Source: Anarhynchus alexandrinus
Taxonomy: Eukaryota > Chordata > Aves > Charadriiformes > Charadriidae
Assembly: GCA_008711295.1 (NCBI GenBank)
Contig: VUYV01000401.1
Location: 533,916-597,915, forward strand
Length of the DNA stretch: 64,000 nt
Direction: 5' to 3'
In this document: positions 37,301-50,405 of the stretch, piece after piece
Layout: the number at the start of each line of letters is the position of its first letter
Numbering within the stretch: the first letter of the stretch is position 1
Made by a program: the position numbers and the translations under genes
The notes under the pieces: model-generated
What the model saw: only the letters and a program-made list of their open reading frames with translations
The model's database searches: none
Told to the model about the DNA's origin: nothing

Positions 37301-40300
37301 AAATAAATCAGTGGTCTTGGCTGTAGAAATTTCAGTCTATGGTTTTAGGCTATGAGACCACATGTATAGCAATGCTTTGCAAACTGGTTCTCTATTAGGC
37401 TAAGCATCAGTAACAGATCAAGGGCTAGACAATGAAACTCCTGCTCTCAGTACCTGGTAAACTCACTACATCATATTCATCATGCGTAGTTAAACTTACA
37501 GCTACAGCCACACTGATTGTCAGATGGCTACCATCTGGGAAGATGTTGCTGCTGGTTTTGCAATAAGGCCTAGTTAACATCTTAACATCTTACCTGGAAA
37601 AAAAGAGACTCCAAAACCAAAGAATCTTAAGATATTTCATCATCTGCTTCTTGTTCTGTGCAGGGCTGGCAAAAGCATTGCAGTAGAGTCCCAGTAGTTT
37701 ACAAAACAATGGTCTTCTTAGGTATGCTTTTTTTGGTTTTGTGGCAACTTCACAAAAAGACATGAGAATTATGAAAACTGAGATTGAGATTACTTTTATA
37801 ATTTATGTTGGGTTGTTTGGGGGAAAGTGCAGGATGCAGCTGGTGTGCTAGATTTCAAAGGCCATCTCTCTTGACAGTGCAATACGGCAAGAGGCTGAGA
37901 GAGAGCTCTCTGAAAAATAGTAACTGTTGTCACCGACTGTAACTTGTCCTTTGTGCTTCACTAGATGTTATGGAGATTGACTACTTGATAATCATGAAGA
38001 ACTGTTTTGTAAAATTGTGACTACCAAAGGCACAAAACATTGTGTGTTGAAGTATGCTGTGCAATCATTAGAAGTGTGTTTTCTTTGTACAGCTTGCTTA
38101 TTGTAGTGAACAGTCATGGGCATATTTCGGTACCTATGCTTTTGTATTTACTTTTCCAATACAGATTGGAAATTATCCCAATACAGAGTCTAAGGCTATA
38201 ATATACTTACAGGAGACAAACTTTAACAGGCCATTTCCATTATCTAGAAGAAACTCCCTGAAATATTATTTGTTTTTTAAGAAATTTTTCACACTTTGTC
38301 TTGAAACGCCTCGTCAGTCTATGAAATTGTGACCATTCATTTTCATTCTCCACTATATCAGATTGAATGTCCTGCATTATATTGCTTTATTTTGCTGAAA
38401 TATATTTCAGTAATGCTGTCAAACTTTTGTTCCCTTGGGACAATCATGAAAATGAGATGTGTAGCACATGGTAGTAAAATTTAAAATAAATACAATAACC
38501 CCTTCTATTCTTTCTTGAAATAACTGAAGTAAAAAAGTATCCATGCTGATTTAATTGTTTTATAGAAAAAAAATTGTATAATTTTATATATTACTTGTAT
38601 ATACTTTTTTGAATAGTTATAGAACTAAGATTAGGTCCTATCTGGTATTCCTTAATAAAAAAGCTAAATAACAACAACAACTAATACTTATCTCTCCTAG
38701 GAACTGGAGTGGCATTATGTTTTAGAGTGCAAGTATGCATTTTGAACAGAAAGGCACTTTTTATTCATATTGTAAATAGAATATAATCAATGCATGACTG
38801 ATTTTTTGTCAAACTAATAACAACTGCATAAATACATCATGCCTTAAACTTTTGCTCATCGTCAAGCTATAATATATTGCTTGCTTTTTCTTTGCATTCA
38901 GTCTTCTATTTTATGATCTATACAAAGACAGCATAGTTCAGTGTTGATTAAATAGCGTAAAATATTAAAAAAATCCATATCTTTTTTGGAAAGATACATT
39001 TGTCAAGTAAGGCTTGTAATATTTTTTTAGCAAGGTTCTAACTTACAACCTCAAATTCCAAATCAGGATGCCTTCTCAGTTTTCAAGCAAAATACCAAAC
39101 TGATTTTGGAAACATTTGTTTCAGGTGCATTGTTGTAGCAAGTTTTCAGGATTCATTCAATTTAGAAATCTTTTTTTTTTTTTTCTTTCCCCACATTAAT
39201 GCAGTCGGAGCTTGATCATCTTATTTCTGTCAGTAGTAAAGATTCACTGGAAAATGTAAAGGCCCATGTTATAAAGCATGCCTTGATGACCAACACCTAC
39301 CATGAAAGAGTCTTTCACCTTTCACAGTGAAAGGGTGTTGTACTTTGGAAACAGCTGAATCACAAACATTTCCCACCTACCACATAAGCAGTTTCTCTGA
39401 TATTCCACGCCTTGCTTCCATTTTGGCACTGCAGCCATTTGTCTGTCTGCTGCTTGGGTGACAAATCCCTTTCAGTACATTTTATTTCCAATGAATATGA
39501 TGGACTGTTGTCTGGTCTCAGCCAACAATCACAAACTCAGCTTTTAGCGCATAAGACCCTGACCAGATCTCACAAGACTCCCTATTTCAGTTTTCACAGC
39601 CTCTACCTTCTGTTTCTGCTCCTTTTTTTCCCATCACTCAGTATGTAAATGAATGTAAATACAATGCTTTTGGCCATTATAAAGGTTTTTTATTCATGAA
39701 GAAGAGGAGCAAGATACAGCTTTATTGCTGATTTAAGAGTCCTTAACTGTATTATAGGGATATCGAATTTCTTTTATTTTAAGTTGTCACTCAAATATGT
39801 TGTTTAAGCCATTTGTCTGGCATAACAGCTTTTGGGTATGAAAATCACAATCTCAGTGATCCGGTTTCCAGTCCTTGGGATAATAATAATTTTGGATTAC
39901 TACTTCAATAGCTATTACATTAAATTGAAACAGTCATTTTTGGTTGGCTTCTGAAATACTAAGGGGAATATAAGCTCACAACATCAAGAGACATTTGTGG
40001 AGGTTTTGGAGGAAATTGAATTTCCTTGGCAGCCAGAAGTTGCAGAACTTCAATGACAGCAGTTTTTAAAAAAATAAATCTGTGTTAATTTTCTATTTGA
40101 CTTCTAACATACTAAACTCTTCTTGCCTCCAGATTTAGAAATTCTCTGTTATCAAAAACCTCTACTAGATTTGTGACTGCCAGGAGAAAATGCCTGGGTT
40201 GTTTTAGTTTTTAGATTAAATGCTTTGGGGTTTTTGTAGTGATCTTATCCTTCCTCCCAAATCTTTATACTTGAACTATTTGCTTTCAAATTTAGAGATT

Positions 40301-42773
40301 TTCTTTAGAGGCTTAACATGCGTAAGTGCTTTCTGTAATTTTATTTATTCACTTACTTGCAGACCTTTAAAATTGTTCCAAATACCTTCCAGGTCAAAAG
40401 AATGAAACAGGATGAAAAGCGGGTGTCTCTTTTGACACTTTCCAGTTTTTCTGATCATAAAATATATTCAATGCATGCAGGGAAGTGAAAGAGCAAAATA
40501 TTTGAGGATGAACTACTTTATCTCTGTCAGTGAGACAAATAATTAATACGTTTTTTTGATGTGAAAAGAACATTACCTGCACAGAATAACCATTATTTAT
40601 TTCAAACAAGCCATGCACCATTTCACTTACTGATGCTTTATGGCAGAAATAAACCTAAAATCCAGTTCTTCATGGTACTTGCAGTTATCTAAATCATTAG
40701 ATCACACAAGTTTATTCCCCTCCTTCTTACCTTCCAGATAACATTCCAAAGTGGAGCAGGATTCCATAGACAGCATTCACTTTTCTTAGACTATGCTGTT
40801 TCATCCTCTGAACACAACCAGGCAGTATCTTGAATAAAGAAAAAGCTTTGTGGGAGATTTGTTTTTTGTGATACTATGAGATACATTCACAAGGGGTCTG
40901 AATAAAAATGGTAGAGACAAACATAATTTTGGCAGCATCTTTTCTTCTCTCATTTTTGCCAGTCTTCTCAGTGACAGCATAACTGAGCAAGTTTCGTTTT
41001 TCGTACCAATGGAAGATCGTTGGACAACACTAGTGCTGTTGAATTGTTGGAGGATTCTTCTGGATTAGATGATGGTCTTGGTTCTAGATAGCCAAGAATC
41101 TGAAACACATATATTTACTCGAGTCTTTACATTGTATTCTCAGTTTGGCAGTACATTAGACTTCTATCTTTCTTAGTAACGATTTGTCCAAGGGCCAGCT
41201 AGAATTGACTAGGGTCCAGAAACCTCTGAATTATCAGTTCTGTGTTCAATTTATCTCTTTAGATGCTAAGAGAAACTGAAACAAGATTTAGAACATGATG
41301 AGGTGCTCAACATGCATCTCACTTGTACCAGCAGGAACAGTTCCTTACCTGTGATTTTCTATAACGATGAGATAGCTGAAAATCGATTCAATCAAACCAG
41401 GAAGGAAAATGGAATTAAGTTGTCAGCATAAATGCTGAGCCTTTTTGACTCTGTGGTATGATAACCACCTCACGTCAGTGAGTTCCAGGATGTATACTTA
41501 TGGCCTTCTTTAATGATATATATAAATTACATTTTCTACAAGGAAAGGAACACTGTAGGCTTTGAAATTCATGGTGATTATTGCTCTCTTAAAGTTTCTA
41601 AACTCTGTTAGCCTTCTGTTTCGGCTTCTCAAAGCATACAGTAATTATCTGAAAATGTAATGTATGTTTTTCATTGCTTAAATGACAGATAGACAGTTTC
41701 ATGGCCTAATGAAGATAAAATGTGTAGGTTTTAGTTACAGAAGAAGAAGCACAAATTACAAGGCTAAATAAAATCAAGTCAGTGTAAGTCAGAGTTCTGT
41801 TGCTGACTGAATGACATTGATTCCTTAAAAAAACAACTATTAAATAATTTTCCTGGCCAAAAACCAAATAGACATAAACAGATTAAGTTAAATTCAAATA
41901 CATTAAATGCTAAATCTAAGACACAACATGCCCAATCACATTCTTAATTAGTAAGGTTTTCTATTTTTTAAATAGAGTACCATTTTGGAAATATGAACAA
42001 TTATTATAGCTTGTTAAATGCTGTTCATGAGATGTTACTGTGCATCCTTGTGATAGAGCAGATTCCAAATGACCCTATACAAGTTCCAGATCAAGCACCT
42101 ACTCCTATCTACAAATCCAAAAATAGCTCAAATTGTGCAATATTTTCTAAAGGCAATTGATCAGGATGGAAAAATATCTTAATATAGAATGGTGTTCTGT
42201 ATTAATTTTTCCTTTTCAAGCAAAGTTTTATTAATCATATTTGCTTCATGTCACACGTCACAGAAAATTAGATCAAGTAAGAAATATACAATGACATACG
42301 ATGGGAACTTCCACTGGGAAATGAACTGACTCCACAGATAATTATATGTAAGAAACAAAAGGAAAAATAAAGGCAAAGAAATCTCTAACATCACTAACAG
42401 ACAGAATTTGCCCTTACCTGAAATTGTTCTTCATCTTTCATGGACCGTTGAAATCTTAAGAAGAACATTTTTCCAATGCATTGAGATCATAGTTTTCCCC
42501 TCTTTATTTAATAGTTTCTTGTAAATTCTTGTAAATTTTCTGTATCTTTAGGCAAAGCAGATTAAGACTGGCAACATGCTAAATATGTCAGCTACTGAAT
42601 TGAACTACACCCTGCCACTCCTTCAGAGAGATGTTGCAGGTCGTTTGTCTGAATCTGATCCCTAATTAGCAAGACATTGCAGCTACCCTGGTTAGGGTAA
42701 GTCAGCAACCACTGTTCATCAAAGGCAACGACAGGCCATGACAACATGATATGGGACTTGAAGTTTTGAAGAC

Positions 42774-42800
42774 CTTTTACTAGAAGACATCTAGTAAAAG
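42774..42800. repeat. Perfect inverted repeat, 10-bp arms, 7-base loop
   Basis: CTTTTACTAG at 42774-42783 and CTAGTAAAAG at 42791-42800 are exact reverse complements around AAGACAT. The arms are too short for a typical microRNA precursor. Confidence 0.88.
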
Positions 42801-43266
42801 AATAGGTATATAGACATGTCCAAATGTATCTTCTTTACCATTTATTAGTTTGCAAATCTGTAACATGGCCAGCAGCATAATGAAGGGATTTAGTTCTGCA
42901 CAGAAGACCCAGTCTTGCATATTGTGTTCATGTATCAGTTTGGTTCATGAAGGTTATTGAGTATATATGACAAGCTCATACTGATATTATAAAGCTGTGG
43001 TGAAGGTTGCTGCCATGTGTATCACCATGTTTATTTTGCAAACTTTGTTGGAATTGTTTTCTTTTACTGTAAGTGTGACAAACTTAGAAGTGACTATCAT
43101 CCATGCCCCAGTGTAGGGAAAAGTATACCCAGAAGCACTGTAATTCTGCTAATATATATCACTTTAACTCAGAGATGTGTAACGTGGAAATGACAATGGC
43201 GAAGGAGTAGACTGAGTCACCAAATTCCATGCTCACCAAAAAAAGGCTTGCTAAACTGATTTTGGT

Positions 43267-43340
43267 GATACTGTTATGTTAATTAATTGATTAATTAATT
43301 GATTAATGATGTAATAAATTGATACTGTTATTTTAATTTC
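43267..43340. repeat. Local duplication with AATT-rich tandem units
   Basis: GATACTGTTATGTTAATT at 43267 recurs with one change at 43321. Between them the 12-base unit TTAATTAATTGA is repeated about twice (43279-43305). This is consistent with replication slippage. Confidence 0.8.
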
Positions 43341-44100
43341 ATTAATCACACTATTATTTTAGGTGAAATGCCCTAATGAAGATGTCCAGTACTTGCTACT
43401 GTCCTCTGTACTGTTGGACAAACAGATTTGAGTTGCTTGGATAGACTTGTTGTTGTGAGGATGAGGCGGCTACTCATGCGGCTGCACCCAGTCTTCCACA
43501 GTGAAAGCTCACATATGTTTTCTCTGTATGAAGGGTCATCGCCTCCTGTGAGCACTATGGTGCTGTAATGGCAAAGTGTGCAATGCAGATGTGAGGGACA
43601 GACATATGCCTTTTATGATCCATGATGTTTCTGAGGATGCTGCTATAGATGATATGATAGGGCTTTGACACACAGTGGTGGGCTGGTTCCCAGCCCTGTA
43701 GAATTCAGTTAGATAGACTTGGGTAATTTTGACAGGATTTTTGAGGACGTAAGATCATCAATTCACCCAAACTCCCTGCTCACACACCCTGAAAGTGCTG
43801 CAGGGAATGTCGGCCAGACCAATCTCATGGCACTCCTGAAGGATGCACAGGGCTAAGCCAGTAGAGGCAACAGGGAAATTTGGCTTCAAGGAAACTACCG
43901 TGGGTTTGCATTTTACAATAATATAGTAACTTGCCTTAACCTGCTGTGTATATTGTAGCTGCCAGGGCTGGAGGGAGGATTAAAAGAGAAGCTGGGGCAA
44001 CAGAAGTTTTTTCAGGTTGCCCACAGTATAATGACCTGGCGTAGGCCAGAATTGTTACCCACTATAACTTTTCTAAGAGAGGGACACCTGAAATAACTGT

Positions 44101-44165
44101 CTAAATTACTAGTTACTAGCAACAATCTAAATTACTGTAACAGACTAGTTACAGTCTAAATTACT
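44101..44165. repeat. Three spaced copies of CTAAATTACT
   Basis: Exact copies begin at 44101, 44127 and 44156, with related CTAGTTAC/ACTAGCAAC stretches between. It is a degenerate minisatellite-like array with a period of 26-29 bases. Confidence 0.75.
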
Positions 44166-44626
44166 AGCAACTATGACTAGTTGCTTCATCTGTGAAAACA
44201 TCTTTATTAAGGGTAATGTCATATACGGGAAATGGAAAGAAGTAGGAATTCAGTAGTGACCGTTGCTGCTTGCGAAGATGTCGTCTAACCATGAATTGCT
44301 ATTAGCCCTGCAGTGCTTCAAGAAAAGGGCTGCATGAAGGTCTCGTCCTCACACACTTTCTTTGCGCTAAAGACAGGTATAAGAGCAAGTTCAAATGTCG
44401 CTGTTTGTTTCTACAGCTTTCCCCTTACTTTGCCGTGCAAACTGAGATACAATGGAAACAATAGCAGGCACTGGTATACCTGCCTTTCAGACCTCCCATA
44501 TGTTTACGCAGGGTGGCCCCGTAGTGGCTGGTAAGACTGACATAAACAGTGTTATCTGCCTTTTGTCTGGCTTGAAATGTGAAAAACTTTTATTTAGAGG
44601 CAAAGTAAATATTGGGGGGAAAGAAC

Positions 44627-44904
44627 TTTTTTTTTTAAAATAGTAAGAAGAATAGGAAAGAAAAAAGTGGATGAAGGAGAGGCAAAAAATCTGAAAAATC
44701 CATATGACAGTGTTACAAGTTATGCAGTACATTGCCATGACTCCTTTGTTCATTGATCTATGNGTTTGTTTTTTTTTTTAAATAGTAAGAAGAATAGGAA
44801 AGAAAAAAGTGGATGAAGGAGAGGCAAAAAATCTGAAAAATCCATATGACAGTGTTACAAGTTATGCAGTACATTGCCATGACTCCTTTGTTCATTGATC
44901 TATG
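44627..44904. repeat. Near-identical 136-bp direct repeat flanking a single N (probable assembly artefact)
   Basis: Positions 44627-44762 and 44769-44904 are the same 136 bases at an offset of 142. The only difference I see is in the T/A run at their left ends. Between them lies TATG, one undetermined base at 44763, then GTTTG. A single N between two identical ends is what scaffolding leaves when two overlapping contig ends are not merged. The minus-strand translation accordingly repeats the same ~38 residues (MNKGVMAMYC onward) twice. A true tandem duplication is possible but less likely. Confidence 0.85.
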
Positions 44905-47900
44905 TCCATGAGTCTTCCGATATTTCAGATCTTTAGAAGATTCAACTAGCCAGAAAATGCCCTCTTCAAAATATGTACATTCAGAGAGAGTGTATTCCAT
45001 TATAGAAGAACTAGAAAAAGAATGAAGAGAAATGAAGAATAAAGAGAAGCAATCTTTCTTTTTCTTTTCATATATTTGTGGTAATCCAGTAAAACTGATT
45101 TCTACACAATTCTCTCAGTGTGTCCTTCAATACACCTTCCACTTCCCAGTGGAACTGGTAGCACTTGCTAGAACCGTAGTCAAAATACCTCAGAAAATAA
45201 CTATGTGAATCTGATCAACATATTGCTGAAGAGGGATTCAGTATCAGAAAACAAAGACAAACCTTTTAAATCCAGAAACTGACAAATTTAATCTAGTTTA
45301 TTTTTGCTGGTTTAGGGTTTTTGTTTCTCTTTCAGACAAATGATATATTTTCTAGGAGAGAATCTAGTAGTAGTCAAAAACTTGGTAGAAGAAAACACAT
45401 TGCAGGGAAGTTTTCAGAAGCAAGATAAGACCGCAATTAGCTAACACATTAGTAGAGGTCTTGAACTTGGCTATCTTCTGAAATTCTGTCAGAGGGAAGA
45501 TTTAGATGATAGATGATTCTAAATATTGTAGTTTAATAACCGAGTTGAGAATTAAAATCTATTTATAAGCAAAATTTTTTTAATGGAGGGTATAATTTTT
45601 AAACTTGGTTTATTTTATAACAAATTTATACATTGTCAAAATAAAGAAAGCATCAAGTTATTATACATTTATATGTAATAACGTTTTCTGAGTATTAAAT
45701 TAAACAGTTTATTCACTGTGGGCTGAATGTTGTGCCTTGGCAGAGTGAGAAAATAAAGCTTTTGTGAGCTATACAGTCATGTTAAATTTTATATCTATCG
45801 CAGCCTCTTCTGGTCTACAAAAGTGGTCTGTTAATGGAGATGATAATTTCCAAACATAAATGAGTCTCTAATTCTCTGTTAATTGGAAGAAAATATGTGG
45901 TATACAACCATTCAGATAAGTATTAGAGGAGTTAGTGATTTAGTGCTCTTCTGGGGAAAAGAAATATTTTCAGTCTTACCTCCACTTCTGTGAGGAAGTG
46001 AAATACACATTCTCCAAAAAGATTTTGCAGAATTTTTGTGGGCATACATAATGTATACATATTTTATTTTTTTTTTTTGTAAAATGAATATTTCTCAATA
46101 TTTGTGTTGAATCATATACCATTGGAATGGCTGTTCTGAACGTAGCAGCTTTTCCGGTTTCAAACACATGAAAATTTTAACTTCTGGTTGCTTGTAATGA
46201 ATGAGTATGCTGATGTCTGGGCAGTTTTTCCTCAACATTTCTCACCTCACTTTTTGGACAAGCATAATTTTAGGGAAGTAGGAGAGATGTATGTATTTTA
46301 GGAACTATATTTGCTTGTGGAGGCAATTAAAAATAGTTATTAAATGATTTGCCTTGAATATACTTGGTTGCATTAAAAAATTGCATATTCTTCTGTGATA
46401 CTTGAATTAAGACTCCTTATAGTTATGAGACAAAGAAATGGCAGAAAATTGAGGACAGAATGAAGATATGCTCAGGTTCTACAGGGCCATCGATGTAAAG
46501 GTCTCTGAAGAGAGAAGCAGCACAATGAACAGAGAAAGTCCAGAGGCTAACACCACTGGCCCCACTCAGTCTTTGCTGAGTTTTTTTTTAAAGAAACTTG
46601 AAGAAATTTTATTTTGCACAAAAATAGGCACTAGTTAAAAGTACGATTAACTGCTATGAGCATAAGTGTATAACAATCTCAACAGCGGTTTCTCACAAAT
46701 GCAGGGACAGGACTTTCTATCCCAGGAGACGACTAGAAATTCTAATATGTGGTCAAATAGTAGTAAAATCTAATCTACCAAAAAGAGACATAATGTATTT
46801 AACCACAGTAGGCTGTCTTAACCTGGATCAGTGCTGTAGGACATATCCTGCTCTTTCTCTGAACTCCATACAAGGATGTTTAATCTTGTACTAATACATA
46901 TGTTTTCTGCCTTTTCACTATCAAACTCCATTTTGTGCGAGAGAGAAGGGGGCATCTTTCCATCTTTCCTTCTTACTTTTCCTGTCAACCACCACCTGAG
47001 GGATAATTCACCTGGTTTTGCAGACAGTACGATTTTAGGAGTCCTTTGTCATATCCATTTCAAGATTACAGTTCCTTTGGAGGAAGGGGGCAGAACTAGT
47101 GGAATTAAATATTAATAGCAAACTCTAGTACTAGTATCTTGAGACAGAAGCATGCTAATCCTGTGATTTAAAAAGCGCTTGCTTATATAATTCATGGATC
47201 TGACAAAGAAATAATCTGTGGGATATTTACAAGTTTTTCTTCAGTTTCTGGTGTAAATGCATGTTATCTGTTGTTTTGCTTTCGTATTACTTTGCAGCAG
47301 TCTTCCTCATTTACACAAAAGTCAAAACTGTTTGGCCTTTTTGTCAGATCTTTATTTATTTATTTATTTATACTTACAAGGTAAAAAAGCCAGTTGGCAG
47401 AAGTCATGCTCAGACTGTCAGACAGGTCTTTCACCTCCCTCATTGTATTGTCCAAATCTATTTTAGTGATCTGTTGTTTCTTTCTCTTTTTAATAATACT
47501 ACTGAGTTGATGTTGCACTGAACGATGGTTCATTTTTCCAATGGCACCTCTGCTTTGGAGTTGAGAAAGGCCAAGTACCTATGTATTACTAATTAACTGT
47601 ACAAATAAGATAAAATTAAAACTGAATTTAATTCTCTATAGGTGCATTGACATCCCGGAATTGCTCTCTAAAATGTTTAACTTTCTTTGTTATGATATTT
47701 GTAATAGCAAATTAATTGTTGTCATTTTTGGGGAGATGTGGAGTGAGAGGGAAGAAAGAGTGATACCATGTCAGAGAATTACCCAAATGAAGATTTTAGG
47801 AAGTTCAGAACTCCCTAAATTTTGCAGTTTGCATTTGGTATTGTGAGAAAAAAAAGAATATTAAATTTGCAAAATAAACCAAGTCAAGTAATTATTGTTA

Positions 47901-50268
47901 TGGAAATTCCTTAATATCAATATTTTTTAATGGGCCAATCCCAGTGTTTAAGTCTGTAGCTGCTTTCAATATGTTTTTGTTTTCCTTTTGATTTTTTCTT
48001 TTTTTTACTTTTGGGTATACTAGCACTACTGCTGCTGAAGCAACCTAGTAATTTTTATATTATAAAGTATTTGTGAGAGTCAGTAGTCTTATTAGAGAGA
48101 TGTAATATCCGGATTCATCATTCTATAGAATAAGATCAGCAGTGTTTGCTCTTGGGTTTGCGAATCTGACAGTTTCATCAATGACTAGTACTGATTCTTT
48201 ATTTTATCAATACTTTAATCATTGATATAATCCATAGTGCAGGTCTGGAAGATATGGAATAAAAAGAAAATGCAAGATGGCTCCGTAGGGAAATATTCAA
48301 TACATAAACGAATTTAAACCCCATTTTGTTCACTGGCTACAATGGATGGAGTCAATGAAAGTGAATACAGACTTTTCACAAATCCAGCACTGATCTTTCA
48401 GACCTCCTCCCTGGTGCCATATCGGTTTCTACTAAACTGCATGCAAATATACAGTGTATACAGCAACAATAGATTGCTAAATATTATCAGGAGAAAACTG
48501 ACACTGGCCCAGGAAAGACTGTTAACTTGATTTTTATTGATTTAAGTGAAAGCAACTTTAGGTTAAGAGAGACTAATAGGAAAAGTAAGCCAAAGTGTAG
48601 AGGCCTCAATACATTATGCAGAAAATAACAGCTCCCAAGTGGCTAATACAGAACTAAGAGAATTGAAAATTATTCTTTCTTTAACCACAAAAAAAATTAA
48701 CCACCACCATCTTCTCTCCCAGCCCAATGATGGAATTTGAAGAGTCTTGTGACTCCAGGTTTAGTTCCACTAAGTATCTTTATATGATTTTTTTTTTCCT
48801 CAGTACTTTACAATGATAAAATAAAGAGCTCTGGTTGACCTAAGAGGGATATGTAAAAATGGATTGAAAAACACATCCTGAATATTCTCATCCTTTACGC
48901 TGTTCTTATTTTCTCTCTCTTAACCTTCATCATTCACTATTGTATCAAAAATGAACTGGTGAAAGGATTAATTTTAAATTAATATATATTATGTGACCAC
49001 TTGCCGGTTATGAATCACAAAATGGTACTTTAATTGAATCATAGGTGCAATTTTAAAATATTTTCCAGCCAACATTCTTCAAATAATTGATAAATATTAC
49101 TTAAATCAACTAGCCATTTTACAGATGAGAGGACAAAGAGAATTAATGGATTTTCCAAGGTCATAAAATTATTGTTTAGTCCATAGGTAGAGCATAAGCT
49201 TCCAGTTGTGTGTTTTCTTCTATGGTTTCTTAACCACATGTTGTTATTCCTGTCAGTGTCCAGCTTGATACTTGCCAGCCATGTATTTCATGCCATTACT
49301 TACAAAGGTATTAAGAAAGTAGCTTTGAAAATTAAAATAACTACTTACTGATTAGCACGATACAAGAAAGTAATTACCAGGGAAAAAATAATCATAAGCA
49401 ATAAAAAAATTCTTTATATAAAAGGTCAGAAGGAACAAAAATCCTAATGAGATGGTGTGAAAGATTAAAATGAAAGTCCTTTGAGTTGCCATAGCTCTAC
49501 TAAATTTTCTTTAAATATGGGAACAGTGGATAAGGGAAGATTTTCCTGCCTTGAGTTACTGTCAGTGAAATCACATCTGAGTAATGCTTACAGAGTTAAT
49601 AATATGAAAGGAAAATGTGCTACTGTGTGGTATATGGTCCACTTTTGAAAGATGCAGTCAACAGTTCTTTCTTTGGGAATTGATGCACACTGAAAGCTCC
49701 CTAGCGTGTCTTCTCATGTAAGTTCACGGCCAGTGATCCACAGTCTTGAAATCTGGCAAATTCACCAGAACATATTAATATAACATATTATAAGCAGGAA
49801 AGGATTGAATAAAACTGTATTTTAAACTTCCATGTAGTGGGTTTGTTTGGTTGCTTAGCTGCTTGCTGGGGTCTATCCACCACAAGTCCACAATAGTCAT
49901 TGGACAGGCTCAGATCTTTCCTTTTTTGCACTTTTAGATTTCTGTTTCTTAATACAGTTGTTTTGCTCCCTGGGCAAGAATACACAACATATTTATTTGC
50001 TTTCAAGAAGAGATGCTGCAGTGACTCTCTGTTTATACAGGACAGTGGGCAATGGCCGTACGATTTTCTGGACTACAGATAATAACTCCAAATTAAATGT
50101 TAAATAAATAAGTTGTAAGATCTTACATAGAACTGTCTGAAGCCAATTGATTTGTAAATTTCAGAAAGAGTTCACTTGTAAACAATAGTGTTTTGATAAA
50201 TGTCTATGGCTGACTTAGCAAAGGTGCATAGACTATAACATAAGAAAGTAACGAACACATAATATTCC
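44905..50268. other. Unannotated AT-rich DNA
   Basis: No gene was recognised. A (TTTA)n repeat lies at 47351-47371. Short hydrophobic frames reflect T-rich sequence. Confidence 0.55.
47351..47371. repeat. (TTTA)n microsatellite
   Basis: There are five consecutive TTTA units. Confidence 0.9.
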
Positions 50269-50405
50269 AACACGGAATCATAGAAAATAGAACGATCACA
50301 GAAAAATCACAGAAAACCAAATGCTTATCGAGTTACCACTTCTGCCTCAAGCCAGGAAAAACTATGCCTATGCCTTTTCTGACAGACACTAGCCTAACTT
50401 ATTTT
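50269..50405 (-). mobile_element. Very decayed CR1 LINE 3' end
   Basis: The left end carries GGAATCATAGAAAATAGAA and ATCACAGAAA repeats, eroded versions of the CR1 terminal 8-mers. The following TTACCACTTCTGCCTCAAGC and TTTCTGACAGACACTAGCCT blocks follow the minus-strand order of the CR1 3' untranslated region. No coding sequence is left. This is the oldest CR1 copy in the window; both limits are approximate and the call rests on order and partial matches. Confidence 0.6.

Larger units (their letters stand above)
33748..44626. other. Unannotated AT-rich DNA
   Basis: This is the longest stretch without a recognisable gene or mobile element. It holds a 22-bp palindrome (34309-34330), a stem-loop (42774-42800), a local duplication with AATT-rich tandem units (43267-43340), three spaced copies of CTAAATTACT (44101-44165) and a T run near 39173-39184. 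The segment around 43380-43560 is less AT-rich than its surroundings, but no product was recognised in any frame. Confidence 0.55.

Noticed and set aside
44487..45000. Two minus-strand frames sharing an identical amino-terminal ~38 residues, suggesting a repeated protein domain
   Set aside because: The identity comes from the duplicated 136-bp block around the N and is probably an assembly artefact, not a gene duplication.
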